From Prinia subflava (lineage: Eukaryota > Chordata > Aves > Passeriformes > Cisticolidae), in contig NC_086249.1 in the NCBI RefSeq assembly GCF_021018805.1, forward strand, positions 79,882,472 through 79,946,471: a stretch of DNA of 64,000 nt, in the 5' to 3' direction. Both the position numbers and the translations under genes were made by a program. Numbering within the stretch: the stretch's first letter is position 1; each line of letters starts with the position of its first letter. Under the pieces are notes generated by a model. That model saw nothing but the letters and a program-made list of their open reading frames with translations. It was not told where the DNA came from and searched no databases. This document shows, piece by piece, positions 62,896-64,000 of this stretch.

Positions 62896-64000
62896 GGTAA
62901 CTGGAGCTTGATCTGGGAGAAAATGATAAAAAAAAATGAGTTTAACCACTATATAAAATGCAAAAAAATATAAAAAATACTACTTGTCTGCCTGTAATTT
63001 TAATGAAATACAAAATAGTGTGTCTACCCAGCTGTTTTCATACACTGGAAAATGATTTTCATTGTTTTCAGGTGTTGGTGTTTCAAAAGGGGAAAATACT
63101 GTTATTCATGAATTGTGATATAGAAAAAAATTCTGGGAGATTTTGATTGAGTGATATGCTTGAAAGCAGAGGCATGATGAATAATGTTAGTAAAAATAAT
63201 GTGCTAGGATAAAGAATTGCATAAAAATTAGGTTTTAAACTCTGAGAGGTCACATGAAAGGTCATTGCTATGTATAGTTTAGAGAGTTTTGGGTTTAGAG
63301 AGAAAGGGTATGGATAATAATTTGAAAATACTGTCTATCCTATAATCATCTCAAAAAAACCCAAAAGAACTCCCTGTCTACTTTAATCTAGCCTTTTTTC
63401 TATAACACCTGAACAAGTCTGTCACTAAAAGTAGTGAGCATTTTACTGTGGTTTTCTGGTGCATGTATAACTGAATGTTCAAAGACCTGTAGCAAGAAGT
63501 TATCTGTTCTATTTTACAGCAAAGGAGAATAAGAGAAAGAAATTGAAATTGTACAAGAGAAAGAGGAATAGATAAATAAAAGTATTTTTACCCTGTTTTT
63601 CTAAGGAAACTGGACTTATCCTGCTATGCTGCCTGTGCTCTTCTGTGTCTGTGAGCCAGACATATAACTTTAGAATGTGTTGACTAATTTCAATTTAATG
63701 GGCCGAAAGGTAGAATTCTCAAATATATCAAGTTCCTACTATAGCCAGAGATAGAGTATTTGAACCCTCAGTGAGTTATTCCACCACTACTAGACACCAG
63801 GAATGCACACCCATCAGGGAAAGTACAGAGAAAAATTAAAGGCAACCATTCAGGTCTTTTGCATGCAGTGTTTCTGTAGTTCAACAATTCTTTTCTTAAC
63901 TTGAAGCAAAAAGATGGCCCTGTCTCAAAATAGAATCCAAAATGGATACAAGTTCACTGATTAGTGAGCAAACCACAGAGTAAAAGGTTGGAGGCTTATC
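62896..64000. other. No gene recognised
   Basis: Unique AT-rich sequence to the window end. Nothing is identifiable. Confidence 0.6.

Overview
The window looks like non-coding DNA from a bird nuclear genome. It is AT-rich and CpG-poor. I found no intact protein-coding gene, tRNA, rRNA, operon or CRISPR array. The longest open frames are short and unrelated, or are artefacts of simple repeats. The avian call rests on several CR1 (chicken repeat 1) LINE fragments, two of them ending in the ATTCTATG-type 3' tail, and on a 49-50 kb repeat that I recognise as a widespread bird interspersed element. The species cannot be decided from this sequence. The window could be intergenic or lie inside a very long intron.

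Layout. 1-14.7 kb is mostly unique sequence with short GC-richer patches and one homeodomain-motif cluster (12.65-12.80 kb). 14.77-16.0 kb holds an LTR-like segment followed by a plus-strand CR1 fragment. 17.06-17.34 kb is a perfect (CTCCT)n array of about 56 units. 18.8-22.7 kb carries an old minus-strand CR1 fragment, a still older LINE remnant, a perfect 108-bp tandem duplication and a plus-strand CR1 3' end. 22.7-33 kb is unique apart from a motif-rich, enhancer-like stretch at 26.56-26.71 kb and a very well formed 57-nt candidate exon at 31,834-31,890. 33.0-36.1 kb has two minus-strand CR1 copies, the larger with an internal deletion that removes the reverse-transcriptase active site. 36-49 kb is unique. 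49.0-50.0 kb is the LTR-like avian repeat. 51.75-52.24 kb is another CR1. 53.43-54.37 kb is a 940-bp polypyrimidine tract. A 229/237-bp sequence occurs twice in direct orientation about 4.2 kb apart (57.70 and 61.93 kb) at roughly 97% identity.

No set of genes works together here. The best lead for undiscovered function is the 57-nt candidate exon: canonical branch point, polypyrimidine tract, acceptor and donor, with one open frame of 19 codons. Weaker exon-like segments and two possible conserved regulatory segments are listed with lower confidence. Several such decoys are expected by chance in 64 kb, so comparative alignment or RNA evidence would decide. I found no convincing new molecular system.
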